From NCBI GenBank assembly GCA_035516155.1, contig DATJAP010000015.1:1-64000 (forward strand): DNA of 64,000 bases, given 5' to 3'. Source of the DNA: JAJYKN01 sp035516155 (lineage in GTDB: Bacteria > Nitrospirota > UBA9217). Positions 52,569 to 62,809 of the stretch are shown here, piece after piece. The notes below the pieces were generated by a model. The model made no database searches. It saw nothing but the letters and a program-made list of their open reading frames with translations, and was not told where the DNA came from. Position 1 is the stretch's first letter, and each line of letters starts with the position of its first letter. The translations under genes were made by a program, and so were the position numbers.

Positions 52569-54097
52569 AACTCCGCGATCTTCTGAAGGCACTGGGAAAC
52601 ACGGCGCCTCTTTCCGACGCGGTTCAGGAATCTGAAGTAACTGGCATTGCGCATGATTCCCGGAAGGTGGTTCCCGGGTCGCTGTTCGTGGCCGTGCGAG
52701 GATTCAACTCGGACGGCCATCAGTTTATTCCGCAGGCGGTAAAACAGGGGGCCGTTGCCGTTGTTGCAGAAGCAGCGAATCCTGCCACAGCCCCGGATGT
52801 CCCCATTATCCTTGTGCCTGATACCCGGAAGGCGCTTGCCGCGCTCGCGGCTTTCTTTTACGGTCATCCTTCGCGACAGATCAAGCTTGTCGGAATCACA
52901 GGGACAAAGGGAAAAACCACGACGAGCTATCTGGTGAAATCGATTATCGAGGCCGCGGGGCACGTTACCGGCCTTATCGGCACCATCGATTACCGCGTGG
53001 GGAACAAGGTCTATGCCGCACCGAACACGACACCCGAGTCGACGGACCTCCAGAGGCTCCTGCGGGAAATGGCGGATATTGGCGCCGAATACTGTGTCAT
53101 GGAAGTTTCATCCCATGCGCTGGCGCTGGGCCGCACCGCTGAGTGCCTGTTCGAAACCGCTGTGTTCACCAATCTGCAGGAGGACCATCTGGATTTCCAC
53201 GAGAACAGGGAATCCTATTTCCAGGCGAAGCTGCTGCTGTTCACCGGCCTTGCCCCGGACAAGACCGCGATTATCAACGACGATGACACTGGATCGCGGG
53301 AAATCACGGCACGTTCAAAAGCGAAAATCTCCACCTTCGGATTGTCCGGGCATGCCGACATTCATCCCGACATGCCAGTCGGGTACGGCATCGGCGGTCT
53401 GTCGTTTTCCGTGCAGGCGCCGCAAGGAATCATCGAGGTTGCTTCCCCGCTCGTGGGGAAACATAATGTCTATAATATCCTCGCCGCAATCGGCGCCGCG
53501 TCAGCTCTCGGTTTCGATGCCAACTCGATCAGCCAGGGCATCGCGAGGATGCGGGCCGTTCCAGGCAGGATGGAGAAAATAGATGAAGGCCAGCCGTTCG
53601 GCGTTGTTGTCGACTATGCCCATACCGAGGAGTCCCTGGCGAGCCTCCTTGAGACAGTGCGTGAAGTGGCAACAGGTCTGGTCATAACCGTCTTCGGATG
53701 CGGAGGCGACCGGGACCGGACCAAACGTCCGAAAATGGGCGCCGCTGCCCTTAAGGGGAGCGATGTGGTCATCGTGACGTCGGACAATCCCAGAACTGAG
53801 GATCCGATCAGGATCATCAGGGAGATAGAGGCGGGGATGACGTCCGCGGGAGCGCGTGTCGCAGGGATCGGTCCCGCTGGGAGCGGCCGTTCCGGCAAGA
53901 CGCCCTATCTGGTCAATCCCGACCGGCGTGAAGCCATTGCCACCGCAATCGGCATGGCAAAGGCGGGCGACGTCGTTGTTCTTGCCGGAAAAGGACATGA
54001 AGATTACCAGATCATCGGTGAGAAGAAGATTCACTTCGACGACCGGGAAGTTGCTCGGGAAGAGATAAAGAAAAGACAGACGGCGGAGGTCGGATGA
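52565..54097 (+). CDS. murE: UDP-MurNAc-tripeptide synthetase MurE
   Basis: A 510-residue Mur ligase adding the third amino acid to UDP-MurNAc-dipeptide. The ATP loop is GITGTKGKTTTSYL near residue 113, and CMEVSSHALALGR and HLDFHENRESYFQAK follow. SDNPRTEDP near residue 400 contains DNPR, the mark of meso-diaminopimelate specificity, as expected for a Gram-negative wall. Its ATG overlaps the ftsI stop (ATGA). Confidence 0.95.
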   Translation: MKLRDLLKALGNTAPLSDAVQESEVTGIAHDSRKVVPGSLFVAVRGFNSDGHQFIPQAVKQGAVAVVAEAANPATAPDVPIILVPDTRKALAALAAFFYGHPSRQIKLVGITGTKGKTTTSYLVKSIIEAAGHVTGLIGTIDYRVGNKVYAAPNTTPESTDLQRLLREMADIGAEYCVMEVSSHALALGRTAECLFETAVFTNLQEDHLDFHENRESYFQAKLLLFTGLAPDKTAIINDDDTGSREITARSKAKISTFGLSGHADIHPDMPVGYGIGGLSFSVQAPQGIIEVASPLVGKHNVYNILAAIGAASALGFDANSISQGIARMRAVPGRMEKIDEGQPFGVVVDYAHTEESLASLLETVREVATGLVITVFGCGGDRDRTKRPKMGAAALKGSDVVIVTSDNPRTEDPIRIIREIEAGMTSAGARVAGIGPAGSGRSGKTPYLVNPDRREAIATAIGMAKAGDVVVLAGKGHEDYQIIGEKKIHFDDREVAREEIKKRQTAEVG

Positions 54098-54166
54098 CCA
54101 CCAGCACGCGGAAAATGCACGTTCCCTCTCCGGGGTGTGCTGAATGTCTGACTTCCCGGTTCCGAA

Positions 54167-55543
54167 ATGCAGACCATGAGTGTCTCTGAAAAAAATACGT
54201 TGAAGGAATTACTGCAGATGATGGAGCGGATGGATATAAAAGGGGTTTCCATAGACTCCAGGAACATCAAGGAAGGGGAGCTTTTTATCGCGCTGAAGGG
54301 CGACCGCTTTGATGGCCATGACTTCGTTCCCGATGCGATCAAGAAGGGGGCTTGGGGCGCACTTGTTGAACGGACCGCTCTCGAGAACCGGTTTTCGCTC
54401 CTGAGCGGACTGAAGAACATCCTGCCCGTGGAAGACACGCTCCATGCCCTGCAGGAAATGGCACAGATGCACCGCGGGAAATTCTCGATCCCCCTCGTCG
54501 GGATTACCGGTTCAAACGGCAAGACCACGACCAAGGAAATGCTCGCCGGCATATTGAAGCACAAAGGGCCGGTGCTCAAGAATGAAGGCAATCTGAATAA
54601 CCACATCGGCGTGCCGCTTACGCTCATGAAGCTAACCGGGCGCCATCGGGCAGCCGTTGTTGAGATGGGCATGAGCGCAGCAGGGGAGATTGACCTGCTT
54701 GCCAGGCTGGTGAACCCGACAGTCGGCGTTATAACGAACATCGGACCGGCGCACCTCGAGTTTCTCGGCAGCCTGGACAAAGTTGCCGAAGCGAAGGGCG
54801 AGCTGCTCGACAACCTCAAGTCTGATGCCGCAGCGGTGCTGAATGCCGATGATCCCTACTTCGGGATGCTCAAAAATAAATTCAGCGGACGGATAATCTC
54901 GTTCGGGATCAAAAACAAGGCCGAAGTCGTTGCTGCTGAAATCCAAGAGGATTTGCACCATACAGACTTTACGTTAACCAACAGAGGCGCGTCGTTGAAG
55001 GTGCGGCTGCGTACGGTAGGAACGCACAATATTTACAATGCTCTTGCCGCGGCGGCCGCAGCGATCGCCGCCGGTGCGCCACTCGCCGCCGTGAAGCCTG
55101 GGCTCGACGATTTTGTTCCTGTTGCCATGCGTTCCGAAGTAAGGGAGATTGGGGGCAGAACCGTGCTGGCCGACTGCTACAACGCCAACCCTTCATCCAT
55201 GGATGCGGCGATCAGGACGATGGTCTCGCTCGCCACGGGGAGAAGATCGATCGCCGTGCTCGGCGATATGCTGGAACTGGGGGCTTCTGCCGCGGATGCA
55301 CACCGGGAAATCGGCCGGACCGCGGCGCGAAGCGGTGTGGACATCGTGATCACCTATGGCCCGCTCGCCAAGGATATCGGGGCAGGCGCGCGCGATGCAG
55401 GGATGCCGAAAGACCGAATATTCAATGCTGCAACAATCGCCATCGCAGCTCAACTGATCAAAAAACTCTCGAACCCCGGCGACGTGGTCCTCATCAAGGG
55501 CTCGCGGGGCATGAAGATGGAGAAGATCCTGGAGGAGTTCTGA
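54167..55543 (+). CDS. murF: UDP-MurNAc-pentapeptide synthetase MurF
   Basis: A 458-residue Mur ligase adding D-Ala-D-Ala. GVSIDSRNIKEGELFIALKG, ATP loop VGITGSNGKTTTKEML, NEGNLNNHIGVPLTLM and LADCYNANPSSMDAAI are family signatures. Length is normal. The gap of 69 bases after murE is unusual for this cluster; the ATG at 54167 or 54176 can start it, neither with a good ribosome site. One base is shared with mraY. Confidence 0.93.
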   Translation: MQTMSVSEKNTLKELLQMMERMDIKGVSIDSRNIKEGELFIALKGDRFDGHDFVPDAIKKGAWGALVERTALENRFSLLSGLKNILPVEDTLHALQEMAQMHRGKFSIPLVGITGSNGKTTTKEMLAGILKHKGPVLKNEGNLNNHIGVPLTLMKLTGRHRAAVVEMGMSAAGEIDLLARLVNPTVGVITNIGPAHLEFLGSLDKVAEAKGELLDNLKSDAAAVLNADDPYFGMLKNKFSGRIISFGIKNKAEVVAAEIQEDLHHTDFTLTNRGASLKVRLRTVGTHNIYNALAAAAAAIAAGAPLAAVKPGLDDFVPVAMRSEVREIGGRTVLADCYNANPSSMDAAIRTMVSLATGRRSIAVLGDMLELGASAADAHREIGRTAARSGVDIVITYGPLAKDIGAGARDAGMPKDRIFNAATIAIAAQLIKKLSNPGDVVLIKGSRGMKMEKILEEF

Positions 55544-56625
55544 TGCTTTATCACCTGCTGTATCCGCTGCACGGCAAAATTCCCGGTTTTAACGTATTCC
55601 GGTACATTACCTTCCGGAGCGCCGGCGCGGTTATTACCGCTCTTATCGTCACGTTCATACTCGCTCCGTCGATGATAGCCTGGCTGCGGCGGCTCAAAGT
55701 GGGGCAGCACGTCAGAAACGACGGTCCGCAAACGCATCTTTCCAAACAGGGCACCCCGACCATGGGTGGATTGCTGATAATCGCCGCACTCGTGTCCTCA
55801 ACCCTGCTCTGGTCCGACCTGGAGAACAAGTATGTCTGGGCGGTGCTTTTTGCCACGCTTGCCTTCGGCGGCATAGGATTCTGGGATGATTATCTTAAGG
55901 TCGTGAAAAAAAAGTCGCTGGGACTCCGGGCCTTCCAGAAGTTCGGGCTCCAGATCGTCGCTTCCATCGCGATCGGTTTCTTTCTTTATTATAACCCCGG
56001 CGACCCGAACAGCACCTACCTCTCGGTTCCGTTCATGAAACGGCTATTCATCGACCTCGGATGGTTCTACGTCCCCTTTGTAGTCGTGGTCATCGTGGGT
56101 TCATCGAACGCCGTGAACCTCACAGACGGGCTGGACGGCCTGGCAATCGGTCTTGTGGGAATTGCTTCCACGGCCAACGCCGTGATCGTTTACCTGGGCG
56201 GGAACAAAATTATCGCCGATTATCTGAAGATCCTCTACATTCCCGGCAGCGGAGAGCTGGTGATCTTCTGCGGCGCTCTTCTGGGCGCGAGCCTCGGCTT
56301 CCTCTGGTACAATGCGCACCCCGCAGAGGTCTTTATGGGAGACGTGGGATCACTCTCCCTCGGAGGCGCACTCGGTACGTTGGCTGTCGTTACCAAACAC
56401 GAGCTGATCCTGGTGATCACGGGCGGGATTTTCGTGGCCGAAACGCTTTCGGTCATGCTCCAGGTCTCGTCGTACAAGCTGACCGGAAAACGCATATTTA
56501 AGATGGCGCCAATTCACCATCATTTTGAACAGATCGGCTGGCCCGAGTCCAAGGTCATTGCCCGGTTTTGGATTATCGGCATTATCTTGGCACTGGTTTC
56601 GATCAGTTCGTTGAAGTTGAGGTAG
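55543..56625 (+). CDS. mraY: Phospho-MurNAc-pentapeptide translocase MraY
   Basis: A 360-residue, ten-helix inner-membrane enzyme that makes lipid I. GTPTMGGLLIIAA (near residue 68), FWDDYLKVVKKKSLGLRAFQ (near 110), NAVNLTDGLDGLAIGL (near 187) and MAPIHHHFEQIGWPESKVIA near the end are its hallmarks with the catalytic Asp residues. Its ATG overlaps the murF stop by one base (TGATG). Confidence 0.95.
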   Translation: MLYHLLYPLHGKIPGFNVFRYITFRSAGAVITALIVTFILAPSMIAWLRRLKVGQHVRNDGPQTHLSKQGTPTMGGLLIIAALVSSTLLWSDLENKYVWAVLFATLAFGGIGFWDDYLKVVKKKSLGLRAFQKFGLQIVASIAIGFFLYYNPGDPNSTYLSVPFMKRLFIDLGWFYVPFVVVVIVGSSNAVNLTDGLDGLAIGLVGIASTANAVIVYLGGNKIIADYLKILYIPGSGELVIFCGALLGASLGFLWYNAHPAEVFMGDVGSLSLGGALGTLAVVTKHELILVITGGIFVAETLSVMLQVSSYKLTGKRIFKMAPIHHHFEQIGWPESKVIARFWIIGIILALVSISSLKLR

Positions 56626-56739
56626 AAAAAGGCTTTCGCCATTGTGGCGACACAGGAAGGCAGAGTCCGGTTCTTACGATAAGGATTCAGATTACAAGCA
56701 TGGTTGGCGGGTCCCGCGGTTCGAGTTTCCGGAGGACTG

Positions 56740-58077
56740 GTGCATATAGATTTTAAAGGCAAACGAGTAACGGTGGTCGGACTGGGCCGAAGCGGGGTCG
56801 CCGCGGCGCGCGCCCTCGATTCTCTCGGCGCCGTTGTTACGGTGACGGACAAGAAGCCGATGGAGCAGCTAAACTCACAGCTAAGGGCCATCGGCAGCAG
56901 TCGTATCATTGTCGAAGCGGGCGGCCACCCGGAGCGTGCTTTTTCCGGGGCCGATCTTATTGTGCTCAGCCCAGGGGTTCCAAAGGGACCGCAGATCCTG
57001 GCGGCCCTGCAGCGGGGCCTTAAGGTGATTAGTGAACTCGAACTGGCATGGCTGCTTTCCGATGCGCCTTTTGTCGGGATTACCGGCACGAACGGAAAAT
57101 CCACGGTCACGACACTGGTAGGGCTTATGCTGGCGCGCGCGCAGAAGAAGGTGCTCGTGGCGGGAAATATCGGGAATGCACTCACCGAGGATATCTCGCT
57201 GCTGAAACATCAGGATTGGATCATCGCGGAATTGTCGAGCTTTCAGCTTGAGGATATCGATACCTTCCGGCCCCGTGTTGCAGCGATTCTGAATGTCACG
57301 CAGGATCACCTGGACCGGCATCATGACATCGATGAATATGGCGAGGCCAAAGCGCGGGTGTTCATGAACCAGCGTAAGGAAGATTTCCTGGTCTTGAATT
57401 TCGACGATCCTCTCGTAAAATCCTATGCAAAGCGCACCGCCGCAACGGTTATTCCCTTCTCCCGCATGCTCCGGTTCAATCCGGGTGCCTGCGTTCTGGA
57501 TGGATACCTCGTGTTCAACAACAAACGGGTCATCCACGCCGATGAAATTAAAATCAAGGGCGTACACAATCTCGAGAATGCCCTGGCCGCCGCGGCCCTG
57601 GCTATCTGCGCAGGCGCCGATATTCCACGGGTTGCTGAGGTTCTGAGAGAGTTTCCCGGTTTGGAGCACCGGCTCGAGTTTGTGAGGGAAAAGGACGGCG
57701 TCTCCTATATCAATGATTCCAAGGGCACGAATGTGGGCGCAGTGGTAAAGTCTGTCGAGGGTTTTACCCAGCCGGTGATCCTGATCGCCGGAGGCCTGGA
57801 CAAGGGGAGCGACTTCAGCCCCCTGTACAATCTGTTTAGAAAAAAGGTGAAACTCCTTATTCTTATCGGAAAAGCAGCGGATAAGATGGGAAAAATTCTC
57901 GGCACCTCGACACAGACAGTCTTCGCCAAAACGCTGCAGGATGCGGTGGTTCTCGCTTCGACCGGAGCTTCACGGGGTGACATCGTTCTTCTGTCCCCGG
58001 CTTGTGCGAGTTTTGATATGTTCAAGGATTTTGAAGACCGGGGAAAGCAGTTCAAGGAGGCGGTAAAGAGTCTTTGA
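56740..58077 (+). CDS. murD: UDP-MurNAc-L-Ala:D-Glu ligase MurD
   Basis: A 445-residue Mur ligase. VTVVGLGRSGVAAARAL, ATP loop FVGITGTNGKSTVTTLV, AELSSFQLEDIDTFRPRVAA and NDSKGTNVGAVVKSV are typical. The start is a GTG at 56740 with GGAGG 4 bases upstream; a TTG at 56704 adds residues without homology. It follows mraY after 114 bases of untranslated sequence. Confidence 0.93.
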   Translation: MHIDFKGKRVTVVGLGRSGVAAARALDSLGAVVTVTDKKPMEQLNSQLRAIGSSRIIVEAGGHPERAFSGADLIVLSPGVPKGPQILAALQRGLKVISELELAWLLSDAPFVGITGTNGKSTVTTLVGLMLARAQKKVLVAGNIGNALTEDISLLKHQDWIIAELSSFQLEDIDTFRPRVAAILNVTQDHLDRHHDIDEYGEAKARVFMNQRKEDFLVLNFDDPLVKSYAKRTAATVIPFSRMLRFNPGACVLDGYLVFNNKRVIHADEIKIKGVHNLENALAAAALAICAGADIPRVAEVLREFPGLEHRLEFVREKDGVSYINDSKGTNVGAVVKSVEGFTQPVILIAGGLDKGSDFSPLYNLFRKKVKLLILIGKAADKMGKILGTSTQTVFAKTLQDAVVLASTGASRGDIVLLSPACASFDMFKDFEDRGKQFKEAVKSL

Positions 58078-58121
58078 GACTGATGAGTTCATAGAACCCC
58101 ATAGACTTCTATCGACTGATT

Positions 58122-59240
58122 ATGGATATGCAGAACGTTATGAATCACAGAGGATCATACGACAGGTTGTTGCTGTTCGCCGTTTTCATACTGCTCGTCA
58201 TCAGCGTAGTGATGGTCTACAGCTCAAGCAGCGTTGTTGCACTTACAGAGTACAACGACCCGGCATTCTTCATGAAGCGTCAGTTGATATGGGCCCTGTT
58301 GGGCCTCGGACTGATGGCAATTACCATGCGTGTTGACCACCGACAATTCTCAAAACAACAGGTGGCGCTCATTCTCCTTGCGGTATCATTACTGCTCTTC
58401 GGGGCAACGCTCATTCCCGGCATCGGCCGGATGATCAACGGTTCCCGGCGCTGGCTCCGGCTCGGCATGCTGTCCTTTCAGCCGTCGGAACTCGCAAAGT
58501 TTACGCTGGTCGTGTATCTGAGCTACTTCATGGCCAAGAAAGGCGACCGCATCCGGGACTTCAAGAACGGGTTGGTCCCGGCCTATATGATTACCGTGCT
58601 GTTTCTGGTTCTCGCAGCGCTCCAGCCGGACTTCGGCTCAGCTGTCACGATCGCCGTCGTGGCAGGCATCATGCTTTTCGCCGGAGGAGCTAATGTACTC
58701 CACCTCGCGGGAACGGTTCTTGCGGCGCTTCCTATTGTCGCAGCAGCCGTTGTTCATAAGGCCTATCGCTGGCGAAGGATCACGGCATTCCTGAACCCCT
58801 GGGGAGACCAAGACGGGGCAGGTTACCAGATCATTCAGTCGTTCATTGCCTTCGGCAGCGGGGGCGTATTTGGCCGCGGTCTCGGCGAGGGACGCCAAAA
58901 GCTGCTGTTCCTCCCGGAACAGCATTCCGATTTCATTTATGCCGTGATCGGCGAGGAACTCGGCCTCATCGGGTCGCTGGTCGTGATCGTGCTCTTTCTC
59001 ATCATTCTGTGGAGAGGCGTGAAAATCTCCCTTGCCGCGGGAGATCCGTTCAGCAGGTTCCTGGCCCTGGGCACGACGCTGCTCATCTGCGTACAGGGAG
59101 TGATTAACATGGCGGTGGTGACCGGTCTTCTGCCCACGAAGGGAATCGCGCTTCCACTCGTGAGCTATGGTGGTTCGTCACTGGTGATCACGCTGGGGGC
59201 GCTGGGGGTGCTTTTGAACATCTCAAAAGATACCGCTTGA
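58122..59240 (+). CDS. ftsW: Lipid II polymerase FtsW
   Basis: A 372-residue SEDS-family glycosyltransferase with ten membrane helices. VYSSSSVVALTEYNDPAFFM, INGSRRWLRLGMLSFQPSEL (near residue 105), LQPDFGSAVTI with the catalytic Asp and LPTKGIALPLVSYGGSSLVI near the end match FtsW. It polymerises lipid II at the septum with FtsI. ATG at 58122. Confidence 0.93.
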   Translation: MDMQNVMNHRGSYDRLLLFAVFILLVISVVMVYSSSSVVALTEYNDPAFFMKRQLIWALLGLGLMAITMRVDHRQFSKQQVALILLAVSLLLFGATLIPGIGRMINGSRRWLRLGMLSFQPSELAKFTLVVYLSYFMAKKGDRIRDFKNGLVPAYMITVLFLVLAALQPDFGSAVTIAVVAGIMLFAGGANVLHLAGTVLAALPIVAAAVVHKAYRWRRITAFLNPWGDQDGAGYQIIQSFIAFGSGGVFGRGLGEGRQKLLFLPEQHSDFIYAVIGEELGLIGSLVVIVLFLIILWRGVKISLAAGDPFSRFLALGTTLLICVQGVINMAVVTGLLPTKGIALPLVSYGGSSLVITLGALGVLLNISKDTA

Positions 59241-59354
59241 GATGAATTATCAGTACGGAGAGCGCCAAGGTCGTTGAGAAATGCGAAATCAAATTTCAGA
59301 GGCTTCCGATGATTCCGGTCTCTGCTGTCTCTGCGTCAACATAAACTTGCCGGG

Positions 59355-60446
59355 ATGCAGAAGATGAGGGTCGTCATCGCGGGAGGCGGAACAGGCGGCC
59401 ATTTATACCCCGGGATCGCCATCGCGCGGGAAGTGCTTCGGGAGCCCGGCGGCGAAGTGATGTTCATCGGCACCGAGCAGGGGATTGAGGCGAAAGTCCT
59501 TCCTCGGGAAGGCCTGCAGGTCCGTTTCATTGCGGTCGGGAAATTGAAAGGCATGAAGCTCTCGGCGATTCTTAGGACGGTGATTACGCTGCCGCGGAGC
59601 GTGGTCCAAGCGCTGAAGCTGCTGCGCGAAATCCGACCCCATGTCGTGGTCGGCGTGGGCGGCTACGCTTCGGGGCCTGTCGCGCTCGCAGCACTCGGTC
59701 TCCGAATCCCGCTTTTCATCGTGGAGCCGAACTCTTATGCCGGGCTCGCGAATAGAAAGCTCGGCAGGCTGGCGGACAAAATCATTCTCCCCTTTCCGGG
59801 ATCGGCCGCACAGCGGTTTTTTCCGGCTGGGAGGACGGAGCTGATGGGACCGCTGGTCAGGAAAGGAATCGAGGGCGGGGACCGTGGCAAGGCGCTTGCG
59901 GACTTCGGTCTTGATCCGGGAAGATTCACAGTGTTTGTCATGGGAGGAAGCGGGGGGGCTCACGCCATCAACATGGCAATGAAACAGGCGGCCACGTACT
60001 TGCGGGACGCGAAGATGTTTCAGATCCTGCACCAGACCGGGGAGAAGGACGTGACCGATGTAGCCGCTGGGTACCAGGAAGCGGGCGTGAAGGCGGTGGT
60101 GCTTCCGTATATTCACGACATGGCGGGGGCGTACGCCGTTGCCGACCTCGTGGTCTCTCGTTCCGGGGCGACGACGGTGGCGGAACTTGCGGTTTGCGGC
60201 AAGAGAGCATTGCTTATCCCCTTTCCTTATGCAGCGGACAATCATCAGGAGCACAACGCGAGGACACTGGCCGATCGCGGCATTGCGGACATTATTATCC
60301 AGAAGGATCTAACTGCGGAGAAACTTGCAGAGCTGATAAAAAAATATGCCGACCGGGGCACCGGCCTGCCTCCGGGCTCACGGATGGATAGCCAGGCGGC
60401 GGAGAAAATTGCGAGGATTTGTCGAAACTATGTTCAAGCGGATTAA
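59355..60446 (+). CDS. murG: UDP-GlcNAc transferase MurG
   Basis: A 363-residue GT-B glycosyltransferase converting lipid I to lipid II on the inner face of the membrane. VVIAGGGTGGHLYPGIAIAR, VGVGGYASGPVALAALGLRI, VMGGSGGAHAINMAM and SRSGATTVAELAVCGKRALL are its motifs. ATG at 59355 or 59364. It follows ftsW by 114 bases and overlaps murC by 17. Confidence 0.95.
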   Translation: MQKMRVVIAGGGTGGHLYPGIAIAREVLREPGGEVMFIGTEQGIEAKVLPREGLQVRFIAVGKLKGMKLSAILRTVITLPRSVVQALKLLREIRPHVVVGVGGYASGPVALAALGLRIPLFIVEPNSYAGLANRKLGRLADKIILPFPGSAAQRFFPAGRTELMGPLVRKGIEGGDRGKALADFGLDPGRFTVFVMGGSGGAHAINMAMKQAATYLRDAKMFQILHQTGEKDVTDVAAGYQEAGVKAVVLPYIHDMAGAYAVADLVVSRSGATTVAELAVCGKRALLIPFPYAADNHQEHNARTLADRGIADIIIQKDLTAEKLAELIKKYADRGTGLPPGSRMDSQAAEKIARICRNYVQAD

Positions 60447-61806
60447 ACACATCCATTTTGTCGGCATCGGCGGAATCGGCATGAGCGGCATCGCAGAAGT
60501 GCTCCTGAACCTGGGATACCGGGTTTCGGGTTCGGATATGAAGGAATCGGATACCACGGAGCGGCTCAGGAAACTCGGGGGAGAGATATACATCGGGCAC
60601 CGCCGTGAAAACATGATGACGCCTCACGTGGTCGTTCTATCCTCCGCCGTGACGAGCGACAACGTGGAAGTGGTGGCTGCACGGGAGAAGCAGATACCCG
60701 TGATACCACGGGCCGAAATGCTTGCTGAACTCATGAGGCTCAAGTACGGTGTCGCCATCGCAGGAGCCCACGGAAAGACCACAACGACCTCGATGGTTTC
60801 CACGGTGCTCGCGGCGGGCGGAATCGATCCCACGGTCGTGATCGGCGGAAAGTTGAACAGCCTGGGCACGAACGCAAAACTCGGACAGGGCGAGTTCCTG
60901 GTTGCCGAAGCGGATGAGAGCGACGGAAGCTTTCTCAAGCTCTCGCCCACAATTGCCGTCGTTACAACGATCGACGCCGAGCACCTGGATTACTATAAGG
61001 ACATCGACGAAATAAAAGACGCCTTTCTCGCTTTCATTAACAAGGTCCCCTTTTACGGGGTGGCGATCCTCTGTTTGGACCAGCAGCACATCCAGGCGCT
61101 TATTCCCCTGATCCAGAAGCGGTATCAGACCTACGGCATGAGTACCCAGGCCGATTACCAGGCCCGAGATATATCGCTCCGTTCGCTGGGGTCGACGTTC
61201 AAGGTGCATCATCATGATCAGGACCTTGGCTTGTTCGAGCTTTCGGTGCCCGGCGTGCACAACATCAACAACAGTCTCGCGGCAATTGCCGTTGCCCGCG
61301 AATTGGAGATTGACCTCGAGGTCATCCGGAAGGCGCTCAGGGAATTCAGCGGCGTCCAGCGCCGGTTTCAGATCAAGGGCGAAGCGAAGGGCATCATCGT
61401 GGTGGACGATTACGGCCATCATCCCACGGAGGTGAAGGCCACTCTCGCCGCAGCCGCGGCAGGCATGGAACGCAGGGTTGTGGTTTTGTTCCAGCCGCAC
61501 CGGTATACGAGGACCCGGCATCTGCTTGAGGAATTTTTCATCGCCTTCAACCAGGCGGACAAGCTGATCGTCATGGATATCTATGCGGCAGGTGAGAAAC
61601 CGATCCCCGGCGTGTCGGGAGAGGTGCTCTATGAAGGAATCAAGAAGTACGGCCACAAGGACGTCACCTACCTTCCCGACAAGGAAAAAATTGCGGACTA
61701 TATGGTCGGTGTGCTGAAGAAGGGCGATCTGGTGATCACGCTGGGTGCCGGCGACGTCTGGAAAATCGGCGAGCAGATTGTGGAGAAACTGAAGCGTGGA
61801 AATTAA
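60430..61806 (+). CDS. murC: UDP-MurNAc:L-Ala ligase MurC
   Basis: A 458-residue Mur ligase. HIHFVGIGGIGMSGIAEVLL, ATP loop GAHGKTTTTSMVSTV, VAEADESDGSFLKLSPTIAV and VVDDYGHHPTEVKATL are diagnostic. The ATG at 60430 lies within murG; the longer frame is an artefact of that overlap. It ends 11 bases past the murB start, so murG-murC-murB translation is chained. Confidence 0.95.
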   Translation: MFKRIKHIHFVGIGGIGMSGIAEVLLNLGYRVSGSDMKESDTTERLRKLGGEIYIGHRRENMMTPHVVVLSSAVTSDNVEVVAAREKQIPVIPRAEMLAELMRLKYGVAIAGAHGKTTTTSMVSTVLAAGGIDPTVVIGGKLNSLGTNAKLGQGEFLVAEADESDGSFLKLSPTIAVVTTIDAEHLDYYKDIDEIKDAFLAFINKVPFYGVAILCLDQQHIQALIPLIQKRYQTYGMSTQADYQARDISLRSLGSTFKVHHHDQDLGLFELSVPGVHNINNSLAAIAVARELEIDLEVIRKALREFSGVQRRFQIKGEAKGIIVVDDYGHHPTEVKATLAAAAAGMERRVVVLFQPHRYTRTRHLLEEFFIAFNQADKLIVMDIYAAGEKPIPGVSGEVLYEGIKKYGHKDVTYLPDKEKIADYMVGVLKKGDLVITLGAGDVWKIGEQIVEKLKRGN

Positions 61807-62704
61807 TAACCTGAAAGGTGAACTCAAACGGAATGAACCTTTGAGCAAGCACACTTCCTTCGGCATCGGGGGGCCTGCCGATATACTGGTGTATCCTGCG
61901 GACCGGGAGGATATCATCGCCGTGCTGAAGAACATCAGAAGGCAGGGGATAAACTATTTTATCCTCGGCAGCGGCACGAACCTGCTCGTCCGGGACGGCG
62001 GTTTCCGGGGGGCGGCAATAAGCTTACAGCGGATGAATACAATCAGGATCGAACGGGAATACCGGTCGATCGGAGGGGCCTTTGCCGTGGTCAGCGTGGA
62101 AGCGGGAGCTTCCCTGGCGAAGCTTCTTTCCTTTGCCGTGAAGGAAGGCCTCGCGGGCATGGAGTTCGCCGCTGGCATTCCGGGCACGCTCGGGGGAGCG
62201 ATTTGCATGAATGCCGGAACCGCCTCCGGAGAAATCGGCGATATTATTGAATCGGTGATCATGCTGTCACCCGAGGGGGAACTCATTTCCCGCGGAAGGG
62301 AGGAGATGGGATTCGGATACCGTACCTCCTTGATGCCGGAAGGGCATATCGTGATCGAAGCGCGGATCGTTCTTCGCCGCGGGGACAAAGACGGGATCCA
62401 GGCAAGGGTCAAAGAGCTCCTGGATAAGAGACATCATCGGCAGCCCTTGGGACTGCCGAACGCAGGCTCGATGTTCAAAAATCCTCGGGAGGAATCGGCG
62501 GGAAAACTCATTGAATCGGCCGGGCTCAAGGGGAGGGCAGTTGGTGATGCACAGGTATCGGAGAAGCACGCAAACTTCATCGTGAACCGTGGCAAGGCTA
62601 CGGCTACCCAGGTGCTGGCGCTCATGGATATGGTAATAAAGACGGTCCTTGACGTCCACGGCGTACGGCTTGAGCCGGAGATTAAAATTATCGGAGAAGA
62701 CTAA
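61796..62704 (+). CDS. murB: UDP-N-acetylenolpyruvylglucosamine reductase MurB
   Basis: A 302-residue flavoenzyme of the type I group lacking the long extra loop. HTSFGIGGPADILVYP, ILGSGTNLLVRDGGFRG (FAD site), GMEFAAGIPGTLGGAICMNA and LPNAGSMFKNPREESAGKLI (catalytic Ser) are present. It starts at a GTG inside murC. Confidence 0.95.
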   Translation: MEINNLKGELKRNEPLSKHTSFGIGGPADILVYPADREDIIAVLKNIRRQGINYFILGSGTNLLVRDGGFRGAAISLQRMNTIRIEREYRSIGGAFAVVSVEAGASLAKLLSFAVKEGLAGMEFAAGIPGTLGGAICMNAGTASGEIGDIIESVIMLSPEGELISRGREEMGFGYRTSLMPEGHIVIEARIVLRRGDKDGIQARVKELLDKRHHRQPLGLPNAGSMFKNPREESAGKLIESAGLKGRAVGDAQVSEKHANFIVNRGKATATQVLALMDMVIKTVLDVHGVRLEPEIKIIGED

Positions 62705-62809
62705 CGGGTCTCCAGCGTCAAGCGAGTTTCAGACGTTTTCCGAGTTGATAACGGCACTCTTCAGACTCAATGAACTCATAAGACGCCAGGGATTTATAAG
62801 GATAAGGTC